Positions 1-9,176 of a stretch of DNA of 64,000 bases are shown here, in pieces (within the stretch, counting starts at the first letter, position 1; each line of letters opens with the position of its first letter). The stretch is from Bradyrhizobium sp. Gha (lineage in GTDB: Bacteria; Pseudomonadota; Alphaproteobacteria; Rhizobiales; Xanthobacteraceae): positions 62,001-126,000 of the forward strand of contig NZ_FOQM01000001.1 in NCBI RefSeq assembly GCF_900113735.1. Direction: 5' to 3'. A program made the translations under genes and the position numbers. A model generated the notes under the pieces. It was given only the letters and a program-made list of their open reading frames with translations. It did no database searches and was not told where the DNA came from.

Positions 1-383
1 AGGTGACGGTTTCTCGCCGCGAGCGGATGGTCATGCACGCTGCCTTTCGCAAGTGAAGCCCAACCGATGCTCGCAGTCGCGACCATGCGCCGCTCGCGCG
101 GCAATAGCCAGCACTATTGTGACCTGCCCGCAGACGAAGTTGTCACAGCGGAGCCGGCACCCGCGCGGCACTTAACCCTCGCTATTAGTTCAGCACTGGC
201 GTAGGGTCGCTGGCATCACCGCACTTCTAACGGCTTCGACCGGTGACTGAGGGTCACGTGTGCTCCCGCCAAAGGGTTTGCAGGAGCGTTCGATGTCGCG
301 TGGTCGGATCTCTGAATGGATCGTGCCGCCGGTGGTTGTTCCGCTGTTTCTACTGCTTCTTGTGTGTGCGGTCGCCATCCTCA

Positions 384-728
384 ATGGCTAGGGCAACACG
401 CGTGTTCTATCTGGTCAGTGGGACCAACGAATACGGCGGTTTCAATGTCGACCGCGGCACTGCGAAGGTCGCGTTGCGCCTTGCGCGAAAATTGCTGCGC
501 GAAGGCTACATGGACGTCAGGGTCTGCACGCCGCGTGGACGTGTGCTGAAATCCCACGAACTCGACGAACTCGAACCATCAAAGGAGAACGACATGGCGA
601 AAGGCCAGCAACGCGGCAATCCGGAAGCCAAGAAGCCGCAGAAAGAAAAGGCGAAAGTGATCGCTGCGGCGCCGAGCCGGAAGGATCCCGCTTGGCAGCC
701 GGATTTCGGGCCCGCAAAGAAGAAGTAG
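384..728 (+). CDS. Two small conserved proteins fused in frame
   Basis: The reading frame encodes about 114 residues made of two parts. Residues 1-70 begin MARATRVFYLVSG and include a Lys/Arg-rich helix (ALRLARKLLREGY). Residues 71-114 begin MAKGQQRGN and are Lys-rich with a PAKKK end. The second part looks like a complete 44-aa protein of a kind common in Bradyrhizobium, and an AAGGAG Shine-Dalgarno lies just before its ATG at 594. No stop codon separates the parts, so either a stop was lost or the downstream protein is made by internal initiation. I chose the ATG at 384 because the upstream 47 codons (from 243) look non-coding. Function unknown. Confidence 0.55.
   Translation: MARATRVFYLVSGTNEYGGFNVDRGTAKVALRLARKLLREGYMDVRVCTPRGRVLKSHELDELEPSKENDMAKGQQRGNPEAKKPQKEKAKVIAAAPSRKDPAWQPDFGPAKKK
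594..728 (+). CDS. Internal small Lys-rich protein (alternative start)
   Basis: ATG at 594 is preceded by AAGGAG at a 6-base spacing, the best ribosome binding site in this area. The 44-residue product is strongly basic (MAKGQQRGN...KKPQKEKAK...) and looks like a free-standing conserved small protein of unknown function. It shares the frame of the longer ORF that starts at 384. Confidence 0.5.
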   Translation: MAKGQQRGNPEAKKPQKEKAKVIAAAPSRKDPAWQPDFGPAKKK

Positions 729-842
729 CAGGGACCTGACACCCAGCAGTGGAGTGGAAAGGCTGTAACTGGTCCTGATACCCACTTCGGAACATGGGGA
801 GCGGCAAACTCTCTCGAGAATCAAATAGAGAAGGACCTTCGC

Positions 843-1112
843 ATGACAATGGCTCGAACGGGTGCACGGACGGCGGCACTTTTGCTCGCATCAATATGCG
901 GCGCAGCATCACCGGTTTTTGCGGCGGAGCCGAACTGCCGCTCAATCGAAGGCACCGGAGCGCGCCTCTTCTGTTACGATGCAGCCTTTCCTCCAAAAGC
1001 GAGGAAGCCCTCCGCGAGCAGTACCGATGCATCGCCAGTCGAAAAGGACCCTTTCCGCGCGGAAGAAGCACGCACCGCAGCGAAGCTAAACAACATTTGC
1101 CGCGGCTGCTGA
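843..1112 (+). CDS. Small exported protein ending in ICRGC
   Basis: An 89-aa protein with a signal peptide (basic MTMARTGARTAA, then ALLLASICGAASPVFAA, cleavage probably after AFAA-like VFAA) and a mature part of about 60 residues. The mature part has two Cys near its N-terminus (NCRS..., LFCYD) and ends in KLNNICRGC. The start has a GAGAAGGA ribosome binding site. The last five residues, ICRGC, recur at the end of an otherwise different exported protein at 19879-20136. Periplasmic location is inferred from the signal peptide; function is unknown. Confidence 0.7.
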   Translation: MTMARTGARTAALLLASICGAASPVFAAEPNCRSIEGTGARLFCYDAAFPPKARKPSASSTDASPVEKDPFRAEEARTAAKLNNICRGC

Positions 1113-1158
1113 GTTTCACGTTGTACTTCAAATAGCTCCAACTCAGAGAGCCAGTAAA

Positions 1159-1368
1159 ATGACGAAAGAGGATGCTAAAGGTCGTCGCGTGGGCCGCCAG
1201 CGGAAGCGTGCTCTCCACCTGGCTGGCACTGCGATAGATGAAAGAGCTGACGCCTCCGCGAGCTCCAAGGTGCAATCGACGAGAAAGCAGCGTCTGCTCG
1301 AAGGCCCCGCGGAATTTCGAGCGGACCGCGTTGATCGTTCTGATAAGAGGTCCAGGCGCGACGAGTAA
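1159..1368 (+). CDS. Doubtful small basic ORF
   Basis: A 69-codon frame, rich in Arg/Lys/Asp/Ser, with no recognisable domain. AGAGAG lies upstream of the ATG and the gene would sit between two better-supported small genes on the same strand. I cannot tell whether it is real. Confidence 0.22.
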   Translation: MTKEDAKGRRVGRQRKRALHLAGTAIDERADASASSKVQSTRKQRLLEGPAEFRADRVDRSDKRSRRDE

Positions 1369-1545
1369 TTTGGGCGGCTGCGAAACCCTGGCCAGTTTGC
1401 AGATCGTGTGCGAGGAAATAAGCAAAGCGCTGGCTATGTTGCAAATAAAGGCGCACGGTCCATCGCCACCGATCGGCCCGCAGCATCTATCGGTGGTGAG
1501 GACGCGAATAGCGCTCCCGCTCAACCTTACAGCGGAGCACCAAAC

Positions 1546-1746
1546 ATGTCGCCCCGACGTATCCTGAAACAATCATCGACGTTCGAGTACCGTCTCGCGC
1601 AAGAGGCGATCAATTTGCGGCAACAGGCCCGCGGGATGCCCCTTGGCATCCGCCGCACGGAACTCTTGCGAAAGGCTAGGCAAATCGATGCTGCCGGAGA
1701 GGTTAACAAGTGGCTGACCTCCCGTGGTCTACAGCCGCCAATCTAA
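1546..1746 (+). CDS. Small conserved helical protein, unknown function
   Basis: A 66-aa frame starting MSPRRILKQSS after a GGAGCACCAAAC ribosome binding site. Its second half (LRKARQIDAAGEVNKWLTSRGLQPP) resembles small rhizobial proteins with the pattern LLRKARQ-D-A-...-WL-S-GLQPP. The ORF is open upstream to 1408, but that part is low-complexity and the inner ATG has the ribosome binding site. It is followed by a terminator at 1835. Confidence 0.55.
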   Translation: MSPRRILKQSSTFEYRLAQEAINLRQQARGMPLGIRRTELLRKARQIDAAGEVNKWLTSRGLQPPI

Positions 1747-1834
1747 GCTTTTTGGGCGGAGCGATGAACCTAGGCGCGACGCTTGGAGACTAATTCTTAT
1801 CGGGATTTGCTCTCACCCTCCCGGGGCTGGTAAA

Positions 1835-1873
1835 CCGCCGCCTGCGCTTTATTTAAGCGGGCGGCGTTTTTGT
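1835..1873 (+). terminator. Rho-independent terminator
   Basis: Inverted repeat CGCCGCC-TGCGCTT / AAGCGG-GCGGCG with an AT-rich loop, followed by TTTTTGTT. It lies 89 bp after the stop at 1746 and probably ends that transcript. Confidence 0.7.
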
Positions 1874-2010
1874 TGGTGCCTCGTCTGCCCCTTCCAGTGT
1901 TCCAGCCGACCGGGGCCGTAAAGCCTCTGATAGGAACGACTCTCCGCCACCGAAATTTTGAAAGTTGGTCTGTGGCGATACCGGCCTAAGGTCCCGCCAT
2001 CCACCCGGGA

Positions 2011-2047
2011 CGGCCCATCGTCTGACGCGCGTCGGGCGATGGGCCGG
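2011..2047. repeat. Strong hairpin without T tract
   Basis: CGGCCCATCG and CGATGGGCCG form a perfect 10-bp stem around a 17-base GC-rich loop. There is no U-run, so it is not a clear terminator. It lies in the gene-free stretch 1874-3160. Confidence 0.5.
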
Positions 2048-2099
2048 TTCTCGCAAAACCGCCAGTCGTAGCCGCCTCAGCCGCTTAGTTCGATTTGGA

Positions 2100-2590
2100 G
2101 TGTGCTAGTAGCGAGGTTACCTCGTGATGGCTAAATCTGCGCCATCGGCTGGGTGAACTACAGCTTGACGCCCCTTGGTGCAGAAGCGCATCAGTTCGAC
2201 TGACTATCCGATTTGCTTGCCATAACCCTCTGTTCTACGACAACGCGTAAGAGGCCTCCCCAAGTAGCCTCTGCTGTTTATATTGCGATCAAAGCCCGGA
2301 GAGACCCCAAGATTGTCCATGTGATGCAGGACGTGGCTTAGTTCGATTCTGCACGGAGCATCAGAAGTTCAATTTCCAAACGCACCAAAAAATTTGGCAG
2401 GAATGGAGCTGCTTACCCAACGAACTCAACAGCTTGTATGCTGGCTGGGGCGGGAGGGATCGAACCTCCGAATGGCGGAATCAAAATCAGTTTGATTATT
2501 GAACGATTTGAACGCGCATTTGGAAAAAAGCGCAGAATTGCGCCCCAACAATATCAGTAGCTTGGCAATTGTTTCCAAATGAGTGTGGGA
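2100..2590 (+). repeat. Left copy of the long direct repeat flanking the putative island
   Basis: This non-coding stretch aligns collinearly, by eye at roughly 75-80 percent identity with small gaps, to 32275-32370 joined to 35354-35715. Shared blocks include TTCGACT...TCCGAT.TG, TTCTACGA, CCAAGTAGC, TTAGTTCGATTCT, CCAAACGC-CCAAAAAATTTGG, the 47-bp tRNA segment, and the CGCATTTGGAAAAAA block to its right. The outer edges are approximate. Confidence 0.75.
2442..2488 (-). other. tRNA-Gln(TTG) 3' fragment, att-like site (left)
   Basis: Read on the minus strand, this is the anticodon loop (GATTTTGATTCC), variable region, T arm (GGTTCGATCCC) and acceptor 3' strand ending GCCA of a tRNA-Gln. The 5' half of the tRNA is absent: homology stops at the anticodon loop. 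A 47-bp identical copy lies at 35587-35633. 3' tRNA fragments like this are left at the far end of elements integrated by tyrosine recombinases. No integrase gene was seen in the window. Confidence 0.75.
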
Positions 2591-2630
2591 GGAGGCCGAC
2601 CTAGCAGGACCTAGCCTCCATGTCCGCTTC

Positions 2631-2662
2631 ATGTCCGCTTCTTGGGAGCCAGAAGCCGACAT
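2631..2662. repeat. Short inverted repeat with tandem half-site
   Basis: ATGTCCGCTTC and GAAGCCGACAT form an imperfect inverted repeat, and the left arm is preceded by a second tandem copy of (A)TGTCCGCTTC. It lies just right of the tRNA fragment. The remaining bases 2663-3160 show no convincing gene or site. Confidence 0.4.
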
Positions 2663-3160
2663 CAGCCCAGCGCTGAAGAATTCAGCGAGGCTTTTTGCGA
2701 AACTTTCAATTCGCACGTTTTGGGTGGCTACGACGCGACGCTAGCTTCAGGGGTACTAGATCGCAGAAAGCGGAATTATCGCGAAAACTCGCGAGCGAAC
2801 GCATTTTCGATGCCGCTGTCGTATTGTAGGCGCGGTGTATCTGGTCAGAATTTCGCACGGTTCAAATTGCAGGCTGCAAATCCAGGAGCCAAAACCACAG
2901 ATAACGACTAATCGCCAGTTTCTCGATCCTGCGGAGTTTCCAACGACCTGTGTCGACGCTCCGCGGCGCGGAAAGCCAATCGAACCTCATATGAGCCCGG
3001 CCTGACGGTGACTTTCGTACTTCCAGCCTGCGGAAGGGCCGACAGCGTCCATCGCTGGTCGGTGCTCGCAACCAAGATTCGGGTGCGTGCGAGCAATTGC
3101 GTGTTGATGCTCTTGGCGAGCGACGCCGGACGATGTTTCCACAGCCCGGCGCCTGGCGGG

Positions 3161-4381
3161 TCAGTTGACGCGATAGACAACCGGACAATTCACGATGAAA
3201 CCCACCGGCCTGAGTTCGTGGTCGTCGAGACCGGTAAGGAGTCCTTTGGCCTGGAAGTTCGCGATTTCAATCGCATCGGTCAAACGCGAACGGTAGCCGT
3301 GCTCGATCGCGGCGTTCGTCCATTTCGCCGGGAAAAGCCGCCACAGCGGACTATAATCCAGATTGATCGTTGGAATACCGCCGAGAACATTGAGCGGTCC
3401 GCGACCGTCGGAAAGCGCGCTGTCCAGTCCCTGACGTTGCGGATTGTCGCGCCCGCTTGGACCGTTTGCGAAGACATAGATGCGCTCGGCGGACTCTCCC
3501 GGCGACGCATCTTCCAGCGCGAAGGGAACGTCCTTGAGCGCCGGCGCGTAGGTGGCACCCTCAAGAGTGGCGACAAGGGGATCGTTTGCCTCCGTTGACA
3601 GATACAGGATGGGCTTCGAGAACGTGAACCCAAGCGTCAGCGCCAGCGTAACCGTCCCATCGCGCGGGCAGATCGCAATCACCTTGTCTTCTGTCAGCCT
3701 GTGGTCCGCGTTTCCGTTGCAGAACTCGTTGAGCTTTTCCTCGCCGACGTTGAAAGCCAGCATCGGGGCGTTGAAGATCACGTCCTTGGCAGCGTTCTTG
3801 ACGTGAACCAACGGCGAGTAGTCGGCGTCTCCGACTGATCCGGGTTGAAAGGCTTTTGGAGGAAAGAAGTTGGGGGCGGCGCCGGGGGTCACGCTGTGGT
3901 TTGGCGAGAAGTCGACTTTGCCGGCGTTGAAAACGAAGGTGCCATCCGGATCAATCGTGGCTTCGCGCGACGCCTTCCCGGTCAAGCCGTAGGCGAGCTT
4001 CGGCGAGTACACCAGGCCGTGAAGGTTGGCGAGATTTTCATCGGTCGTATCTGTGATCACGAACCACACCGTTTCGCCCGTTCGCAACCGTCCCTTACGG
4101 AGCGGAAGTTTTGCCGTGCCCTTCTCCAGGTCCACCTGTGCCTGCTTCATGAGAAGAACCGGGCCCAGAAAGGCTGGATTGGCTTCGGATGGCGAAGGCT
4201 GAGCTGTGATCATGTTGAGATCTGGCCTGAAGAATTCGGGAGCCGGGCGCACTTCGTCGAGAGGTTTGCCCTCGATGCCGCGGACGACGACCTCCGCGTT
4301 AACTCCGCGCCCACCACACTGAGCGGCGACAAGAGCAGCTGCAGACGCGGCAACCAAGAGGTGTCGCCGAATGTTGATCAT
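3161..4381 (-). CDS. Exported protein of unknown function
   Basis: A 406-aa protein with a signal peptide (MINIRRHLLVAASAAALVAA; a Cys follows in AQCGG, so lipid modification is possible). The mature part is beta-rich and has no catalytic motif I recognise. Recurrent features are ETVWFVITDTTDENLA, a Cys pair (EFCNG, AICPRDG) and a terminal Cys region (FIVNCPVVYRVN). The frame is open to 4555, but I chose the start at 4381 because GTGGAGG lies at good spacing and a signal peptide follows. It is the first gene after composite promoter copy 1 (4455-4525). Possibly a periplasmic binding or structural protein; this is not established. Confidence 0.75.
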   Translation of the reverse strand: MINIRRHLLVAASAAALVAAQCGGRGVNAEVVVRGIEGKPLDEVRPAPEFFRPDLNMITAQPSPSEANPAFLGPVLLMKQAQVDLEKGTAKLPLRKGRLRTGETVWFVITDTTDENLANLHGLVYSPKLAYGLTGKASREATIDPDGTFVFNAGKVDFSPNHSVTPGAAPNFFPPKAFQPGSVGDADYSPLVHVKNAAKDVIFNAPMLAFNVGEEKLNEFCNGNADHRLTEDKVIAICPRDGTVTLALTLGFTFSKPILYLSTEANDPLVATLEGATYAPALKDVPFALEDASPGESAERIYVFANGPSGRDNPQRQGLDSALSDGRGPLNVLGGIPTINLDYSPLWRLFPAKWTNAAIEHGYRSRLTDAIEIANFQAKGLLTGLDDHELRPVGFIVNCPVVYRVN

Positions 4382-4454
4382 GTGTACCTCCACTGACTGC
4401 CACGGTTGAGCCTTTGCTGCATTGTCGGAAAGCCGCCGACGCCGTAGCTCCCGA

Positions 4455-4525
4455 ACCATGCTTTTGGCGACGCGCAGCGACAATCTCTCGGTTGTGATGG
4501 CTGCGCCCATACCTTTGGATAGGAC
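4455..4525 (-). promoter_or_regulatory. Composite promoter/operator copy 1
   Basis: Read on the minus strand toward the gene at 4381: a degenerate palindrome (right arm GGTATGGG at 4506-4513), then CACAACCGAGAGATTGTC, then 17 bp from TTGTCG to CATGGT. The same order and spacing occur at 17.6, 21.5 and 30.1 kb. TTGTCG and CATGGT are plausible -35 and -10 elements; the palindrome would be the regulator site. Confidence 0.6.
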
Positions 4526-4696
4526 CCATCGATGCGCGCGGAGGACCGGTGGCACGGCGGATGATCGTCGATCTTCCAGCCATGATGCCAGACGGTCAGG
4601 TTTGCGCCGCTATAGTCTGTCGACTGGACCAATCGCCGCCTGGCGAACGGCCCTTGTCATCATCGACGATACGAACGAAGGCTAAAGCCGACATCC

Positions 4697-6343
4697 TCAA
4701 ACGCGTCCTGGCGTCTGACTGGGCTGGCGGACCGGCAGAAGAAACGCGAACGTTGCACCGGAGGTCTTGTTGTCCTCCACCCACAGATGCCCGCCATGGA
4801 GATTGATAATTTTGCGACAGATCGAGAGTCCCAAGCCGATCCCGTTCCGCTTCGTCGTGTACAGCGCGTCGAACAGGCGCTCTCTTTTTGCTGGATCGAT
4901 GCCCGCGCCCGTATCCGTGATCGCTACGAGCATGCGATCATCTCTCAGCGTCGTACGGGCGGTCAAGACGTGGCTCTTCCGCTCGAGCCCCGCCATGGCC
5001 TCGATGGCATTACGCACGAGATTGAAAACGACCTGTTGAATTTGAACGCGATCGGCTTCGATATTTGGCAATGACTTGCCGAACTCGGTGCGGAGCGTGA
5101 TGCGGGCGCGTTCGAGCTCCCGCCTTGATAACAGCAGGATCTCGTCGACGGCCTCATTGATGTCGACTTCGGCGAATCTTGGCTGCGCGTCCCGCACCAA
5201 TGATCTCAACCCGCAGATCACATCCGTCGCTCGCGTCGCCTGTTCGATGACCCGCATAGCGGATTTGCAAGCCTCTTCCGGCTCGCGGGGATTTCGCCTG
5301 AGCCATCGCAGGCAAGCTTCCGCGCTCATGATGATTCCGGTCAGCGGCTGGTTGATTTCGTGAACGATGGAACCCGCGAGTTCGCCGATTGATGCCAGGC
5401 TCGCTGCGCGCGCTAGTCCGGCGCGCGCGTCCGTGAGCGCCTGCTCGGCCGCCTTCTGCGCCGTGACATCGCAGATAATGCCTTCGAGCTCGAGATCGCC
5501 TGTCGGACCAGTGTCGAATTGCCCAACCGCGACGACATGCAGGGTCACGCCATCGTTGTGAATGACGCGGTATTCCCCGCAAAATGACGACTGTTTGCTA
5601 GTCGCCTCCGCCAGCGCGTGCTCCAGTGCAGGGAGATCATCGGGGTGGATGCGATCCCGAAGCGCTTGGAACGGCACCGGGTTGACGTTGGGATCGAGTC
5701 CTAAAATTCGGTACCACTCCCGTGAGCCTCGGGAGAGCAACGTTCGCGTGTTCCACCGGTAGCTGCCCATGCATCCGATCTCCTGCCCCTTGACCATCCA
5801 CATGTTGGTCTCTCGCAGCGCTTCGAAGAGTCGCACGGATTCGAAGGAGACGGCCGCCTGCGACGCAAGCATGGACATCACCCAAACACACCTCGGCGTG
5901 AAAATGTGCTCGTCCCGTTCCGATTCCAGATAGAGGACACCGACGGTGCACTCCTGATGAACGAGGGGCAGGCACAATTGATTTATGTTTTGCGTCGGCT
6001 GCTCGTTCGGATCGATCAGCGCCGATTTCTCTCGAGGAGCTTGTGTTACGACGGCTTCTTGCCGACGAAGCACCCTTTCCATGAGCTCAGCCGGCAACTG
6101 GAATTCGGCCGCCGGCGGGTGAGAGACAAAGAACCTGGCCTTTTCGCGCGGGAAACTTGCGTCGGCCTTGGCAAGGAGTTCGCCTCCCTCGCTCAGCAAT
6201 ATCCCGCCGCGACCTGCCCCGGAATGGTGGAGCGCTTCTGCCAGGAGAGCCTCGGCTAGCCCTCGGTAGCTGGTCTCCTTCGAGATGATCTGAAACGCTT
6301 TGGCTAGCCGCTCCAACTCATGCGTTTCGGTCTCAAGTCGCAT
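4697..6343 (-). CDS. GAF-PAS sensor histidine kinase
   Basis: 548 aa, no membrane segment, so a cytoplasmic sensor. Order: GAF-like domain (about 10-175), PAS (about 190-300), HisKA with the phospho-accepting His328 in SIVHEINQPLTG, then HATPase with N box (NLVRNAIEAM, 441-450), DTGAGI (477-482) and GIGLGLSIC (501-509). The GAF-PAS-HK layout and wording match the C-terminal third of the 1838-aa hybrid at 24333-29849, so it looks like a short paralogue lacking the kinase and AAA parts. No response regulator gene is adjacent; the FixJ-type regulator at 17684 or the receiver at 20934 could be partners, which is inference. Confidence 0.88.
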   Translation of the reverse strand: MRLETETHELERLAKAFQIISKETSYRGLAEALLAEALHHSGAGRGGILLSEGGELLAKADASFPREKARFFVSHPPAAEFQLPAELMERVLRRQEAVVTQAPREKSALIDPNEQPTQNINQLCLPLVHQECTVGVLYLESERDEHIFTPRCVWVMSMLASQAAVSFESVRLFEALRETNMWMVKGQEIGCMGSYRWNTRTLLSRGSREWYRILGLDPNVNPVPFQALRDRIHPDDLPALEHALAEATSKQSSFCGEYRVIHNDGVTLHVVAVGQFDTGPTGDLELEGIICDVTAQKAAEQALTDARAGLARAASLASIGELAGSIVHEINQPLTGIIMSAEACLRWLRRNPREPEEACKSAMRVIEQATRATDVICGLRSLVRDAQPRFAEVDINEAVDEILLLSRRELERARITLRTEFGKSLPNIEADRVQIQQVVFNLVRNAIEAMAGLERKSHVLTARTTLRDDRMLVAITDTGAGIDPAKRERLFDALYTTKRNGIGLGLSICRKIINLHGGHLWVEDNKTSGATFAFLLPVRQPSQTPGRV

Positions 6344-6796
6344 TGCTGGATTTCGCTCACTGACAGGCGCGGTCGGGCATCCCAGCGTCCGACCGAAGGC
6401 GCTGCGCGCCCCGGTTTTTTTTATGACCAGGCCGCTCGATCACGCCGAATGGGTGAGACCCGCGGGATGGCTGTGAATGGCAAACAATGCGTGGCATGGA
6501 TCGCGGTGGTATACGCCATGCCATGAGTCCTGGAGTCCAAGAAATGTCGCCGGGCGTCCAATTCTTTCGGTCGAAGATGAGGGCGATATCTCGCGGACTG
6601 CATGCACCAGGTCCGGCGACCTCAAACTTCAAATCACCCGGCGGTCGCTGTAACCTCGTATTGCAGATGCCCGAAAGTAGCTTTGTGGGGCGCGGAATCT
6701 CTGTTGCGCCGCGATTTTTTTCCAGCTGCACCTGCCGGGGTCAAAAACGGGAGTTTTCCCACGCGCACGATGCAAGTTTACAAAGGACAATAGACG

Positions 6797-7795
6797 GTGA
6801 AGCGTCCCGCCCCGCGAATTCCGGCGCACGAACTGGATCGGCTGCTTTCGACGTTGGAGGTCAATTTCGTCAAGCTGACCGAATGCCTCATCAGCCCGGG
6901 CTGGCGACTGCTGTTCAAGCCGGAGGAATTGCCAGCCGTTCACTACACGATTCATGGCCGCGGCCGGTTCGGCATTGGGGATAGCTTCTCTGTTGATCTC
7001 GAGCCGCATTCCCTCGTCATTGTTCCGCCAGGCAGGGCCTTTCAAATGGACAACATGGTCGAACATCGCCCTGTCGCGACGCTCGAATATGACCCGCTCA
7101 AGTGGCCTCTAGTGCCTGCGGGCGAGGTCAGAAGGATCATCGCCGGCGAAGACGAGCCAAAGATGTTGGTGATCTGTGGATATTTTCGCGCGTCCTACGG
7201 CACATCGCTCAATCTGTTCTCGCCCCAGGGCGCGCCGATATTTGAAAAATTCGACAGCAAGGATCAGCTTGACCAAAAGCTGCGAGCCGCACTCGACGAA
7301 CTCGCAGCGCAGGAGATCGGCGCGGGTGCGATGACCGCGAGCCTCTTGAAGCAGGTTCTGATCGCGGTCTTTCGCCGATCGATGAGTTCGACCGAGCTGT
7401 GGATCGAAAGATTTTCCGCATTGCGCGATGTTCATGTGGCAAGGGCTCTGGCCGAAATGGTGGCAAGGCCCGCCGCGCCACACACGCTGCAATCGCTGGC
7501 CGAACTCTCCGGCCTCAGCCGGTCCGGATTCGTCGAGCGCTTCACGACGGTATTGGGGCGCTCGCCGATGGCGGTTTTGCGCCAGTTACGTCTGAAGCAC
7601 GCGGCGCATCTGTTGCGGGCGGACGGTGTCTCAGTCGAACAGGCGGCCAATGCTGCCGGCTACCAAAGTCGAAGCAGCTTCGTCCGGGCTTTTCGAACGG
7701 CATACGGCTGCGATCCGTCGGAGTATCGCAAAGTCGCACGCGACGAGATACGGGTGCAGCCAGCTAGCCGCAGCTCCAAGGCTGTTCAGCCGTGA
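6797..7795 (+). CDS. AraC-family regulator with cupin domain
   Basis: 332 aa. The N-terminal half is a cupin-like sensor (HYTIHGRGRF...PHSLVIVPPGRAF). The C-terminal 100 residues hold two AraC helix-turn-helix units (LQSLAELSGLSRSGFVERFTTVLG and VEQAANAAGYQSRSSFVRAFRTAYG). No strong ribosome binding site was seen before the ATG at 6797. The gene overlaps the convergent cyclase by 10 bp. Domain content resembles RclR-type and other cupin AraC activators, but the target is unknown. Confidence 0.85.
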   Translation: MKRPAPRIPAHELDRLLSTLEVNFVKLTECLISPGWRLLFKPEELPAVHYTIHGRGRFGIGDSFSVDLEPHSLVIVPPGRAFQMDNMVEHRPVATLEYDPLKWPLVPAGEVRRIIAGEDEPKMLVICGYFRASYGTSLNLFSPQGAPIFEKFDSKDQLDQKLRAALDELAAQEIGAGAMTASLLKQVLIAVFRRSMSSTELWIERFSALRDVHVARALAEMVARPAAPHTLQSLAELSGLSRSGFVERFTTVLGRSPMAVLRQLRLKHAAHLLRADGVSVEQAANAAGYQSRSSFVRAFRTAYGCDPSEYRKVARDEIRVQPASRSSKAVQP

Positions 7796-8985
7796 TATGC
7801 AAATAGCTCGACGGGCTCGCTGAAGCCACGGACCGGACATTTTCCGATAGCTTCGAGCTCGAACTCGCCGCTGACGAGGTCGGCGAACGAGCGGGAGAGC
7901 AGCACGGTTCTTCCCAAGTGCTTGGTGAGGCCTTCCAGGCGCGAGGCCATGCTGACGGCAGGGCCGATGACGGTGAAGTCGAGCCGAGTGCGTGACCCAA
8001 TATTGCCGTACATCACGTCTCCGATGTGAACGCCGATACCATAATTGAGTGGTGCAGCGCCGGTGCCGCTGTTCCTTTCGTTTAACACGGCCATGGCCTT
8101 TCTGGCTTCGCGTACAGCGCGCAGAAGATTTGCGCAGGCCGACGGCTGACTGACTGGAAAGATCGCGAGCAGACCGTCACCGATGAATTTCAGGATTTCG
8201 CCGCCATATCGCTCAATCGGTCCGGACATCGCATTGAAGTAGTCGTTCAGCAGATTGACGACGTCGTCGCGCGGCCAATTATCGGAAATCCGGGCGAAAT
8301 CACGCAGGTCGCAGATCATGATCGCGGCGCGAACCGTCGTTCCCCTTCCGCGCCTGGTGGCACCGGCTAGAATGAGTTCGCCAGCATGAGATCCGACGTA
8401 GGTTTCGAGCAGGGTTCGCGCCAGCCGGTTCTTCATGCGAATTTCGCTGACCAGCGCAAGCACCGGCAGCTGCCTTAATAGACCGGAGATATGCGCGTTG
8501 TCGAAGCCACCGCGGCAGTCGGTCGCAAAGGTTACGATATGCCGCTTGCCAAGCGTATGGTGCAGCGGCCATGCCACATAGTCCGTCAGACCTTGCGCCC
8601 GCATCTTTTCATAAAGCATGTGCGTGCGGCCCAGCGATGGATCCCCTTCGAGGCCCTCGCGCACCTCAGTGGCACCACCGTGGATTTCATTGGCCGGACT
8701 TCCGAGATATTCGGCTTGCTCCCTGACATCGTAGTCAACCCTCGTAATCTCCGCCCCGCTCATCCCATCGACCCACCTGATGCACGCGCCAAGCCATTGC
8801 GGATGTTCGATCAGCAGATGGAGCGATGCTCGTTTGACGGGGATTCCCGCACATTGCAGCCGGCAGCACAGTTCGGCGAAGATATCGTCGAGGTATCGCT
8901 GATCCCGCGTATGATTTGTGAGCCAGTGCAGAACGTCAGCGTCAGGTTTTGCGGTGACGTTCTCGACATCTGGCCGCGCGTTCAT
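7786..8985 (-). CDS. Class III adenylate/guanylate cyclase
   Basis: About 399 aa. An N-terminal domain of some 210 residues without a recognised fold name precedes a class III nucleotide cyclase domain. Both metal-binding Asp residues are present (IMICDLRDFARISD and FIGDGLLAIF), as is the Arg of the SMASRLEGL segment. The usual transition-state Asn of the VN-x-A-x-RLE motif is Ser (AVSMASRLE), which may lower activity. Start set at 8985 (MNARPDVEN) because GGGAGC precedes it; the frame is open to 9018. It would make cAMP or cGMP in the cytoplasm. Convergent with the AraC gene. Confidence 0.85.
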   Translation of the reverse strand: MNARPDVENVTAKPDADVLHWLTNHTRDQRYLDDIFAELCCRLQCAGIPVKRASLHLLIEHPQWLGACIRWVDGMSGAEITRVDYDVREQAEYLGSPANEIHGGATEVREGLEGDPSLGRTHMLYEKMRAQGLTDYVAWPLHHTLGKRHIVTFATDCRGGFDNAHISGLLRQLPVLALVSEIRMKNRLARTLLETYVGSHAGELILAGATRRGRGTTVRAAIMICDLRDFARISDNWPRDDVVNLLNDYFNAMSGPIERYGGEILKFIGDGLLAIFPVSQPSACANLLRAVREARKAMAVLNERNSGTGAAPLNYGIGVHIGDVMYGNIGSRTRLDFTVIGPAVSMASRLEGLTKHLGRTVLLSRSFADLVSGEFELEAIGKCPVRGFSEPVELFAYHG

Positions 8986-9121
8986 ATTTTGCTCCCGAAG
9001 GTCGCGATCGCGTACCAATGTGTTCGTTATGACGGAACGTGCCGAGACGTTGTCATGAGATGGACGGGTGGCAAAACATCGCGCTCAGTTCGCAGTCACG
9101 TTGCAAAAGGCGCCGGCCAGC

Positions 9122-9160
9122 AAAGGGGCGTGACCACTGAATAGTCAGTCACGCCCCTTT
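9122..9160. terminator. Bidirectional hairpin terminator
   Basis: AAAGGGGCGTGAC and GTCACGCCCCTTT form a perfect 13-bp stem with a 13-base loop; A and T ends serve both directions. It lies 16 bp beyond the lactonase stop at 9177 and ends that operon. Confidence 0.8.
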
Positions 9161-9176
9161 GGGACCCGACGGCAGA

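Noticed and set aside
517..1572. 351-codon minus-strand frame
   Set aside because: Runs antisense across several small plus-strand genes, has no domain and an Arg/Ser/Leu shadow composition.
2426..2911. ORFs across the left tRNA fragment on both strands
   Set aside because: They read through the tRNA segment and the repeat, so they are not genuine coding sequences.
4382..4555. N-terminal extension of the exported protein
   Set aside because: It overlaps the composite promoter, lacks a ribosome site and would bury a clear signal peptide.
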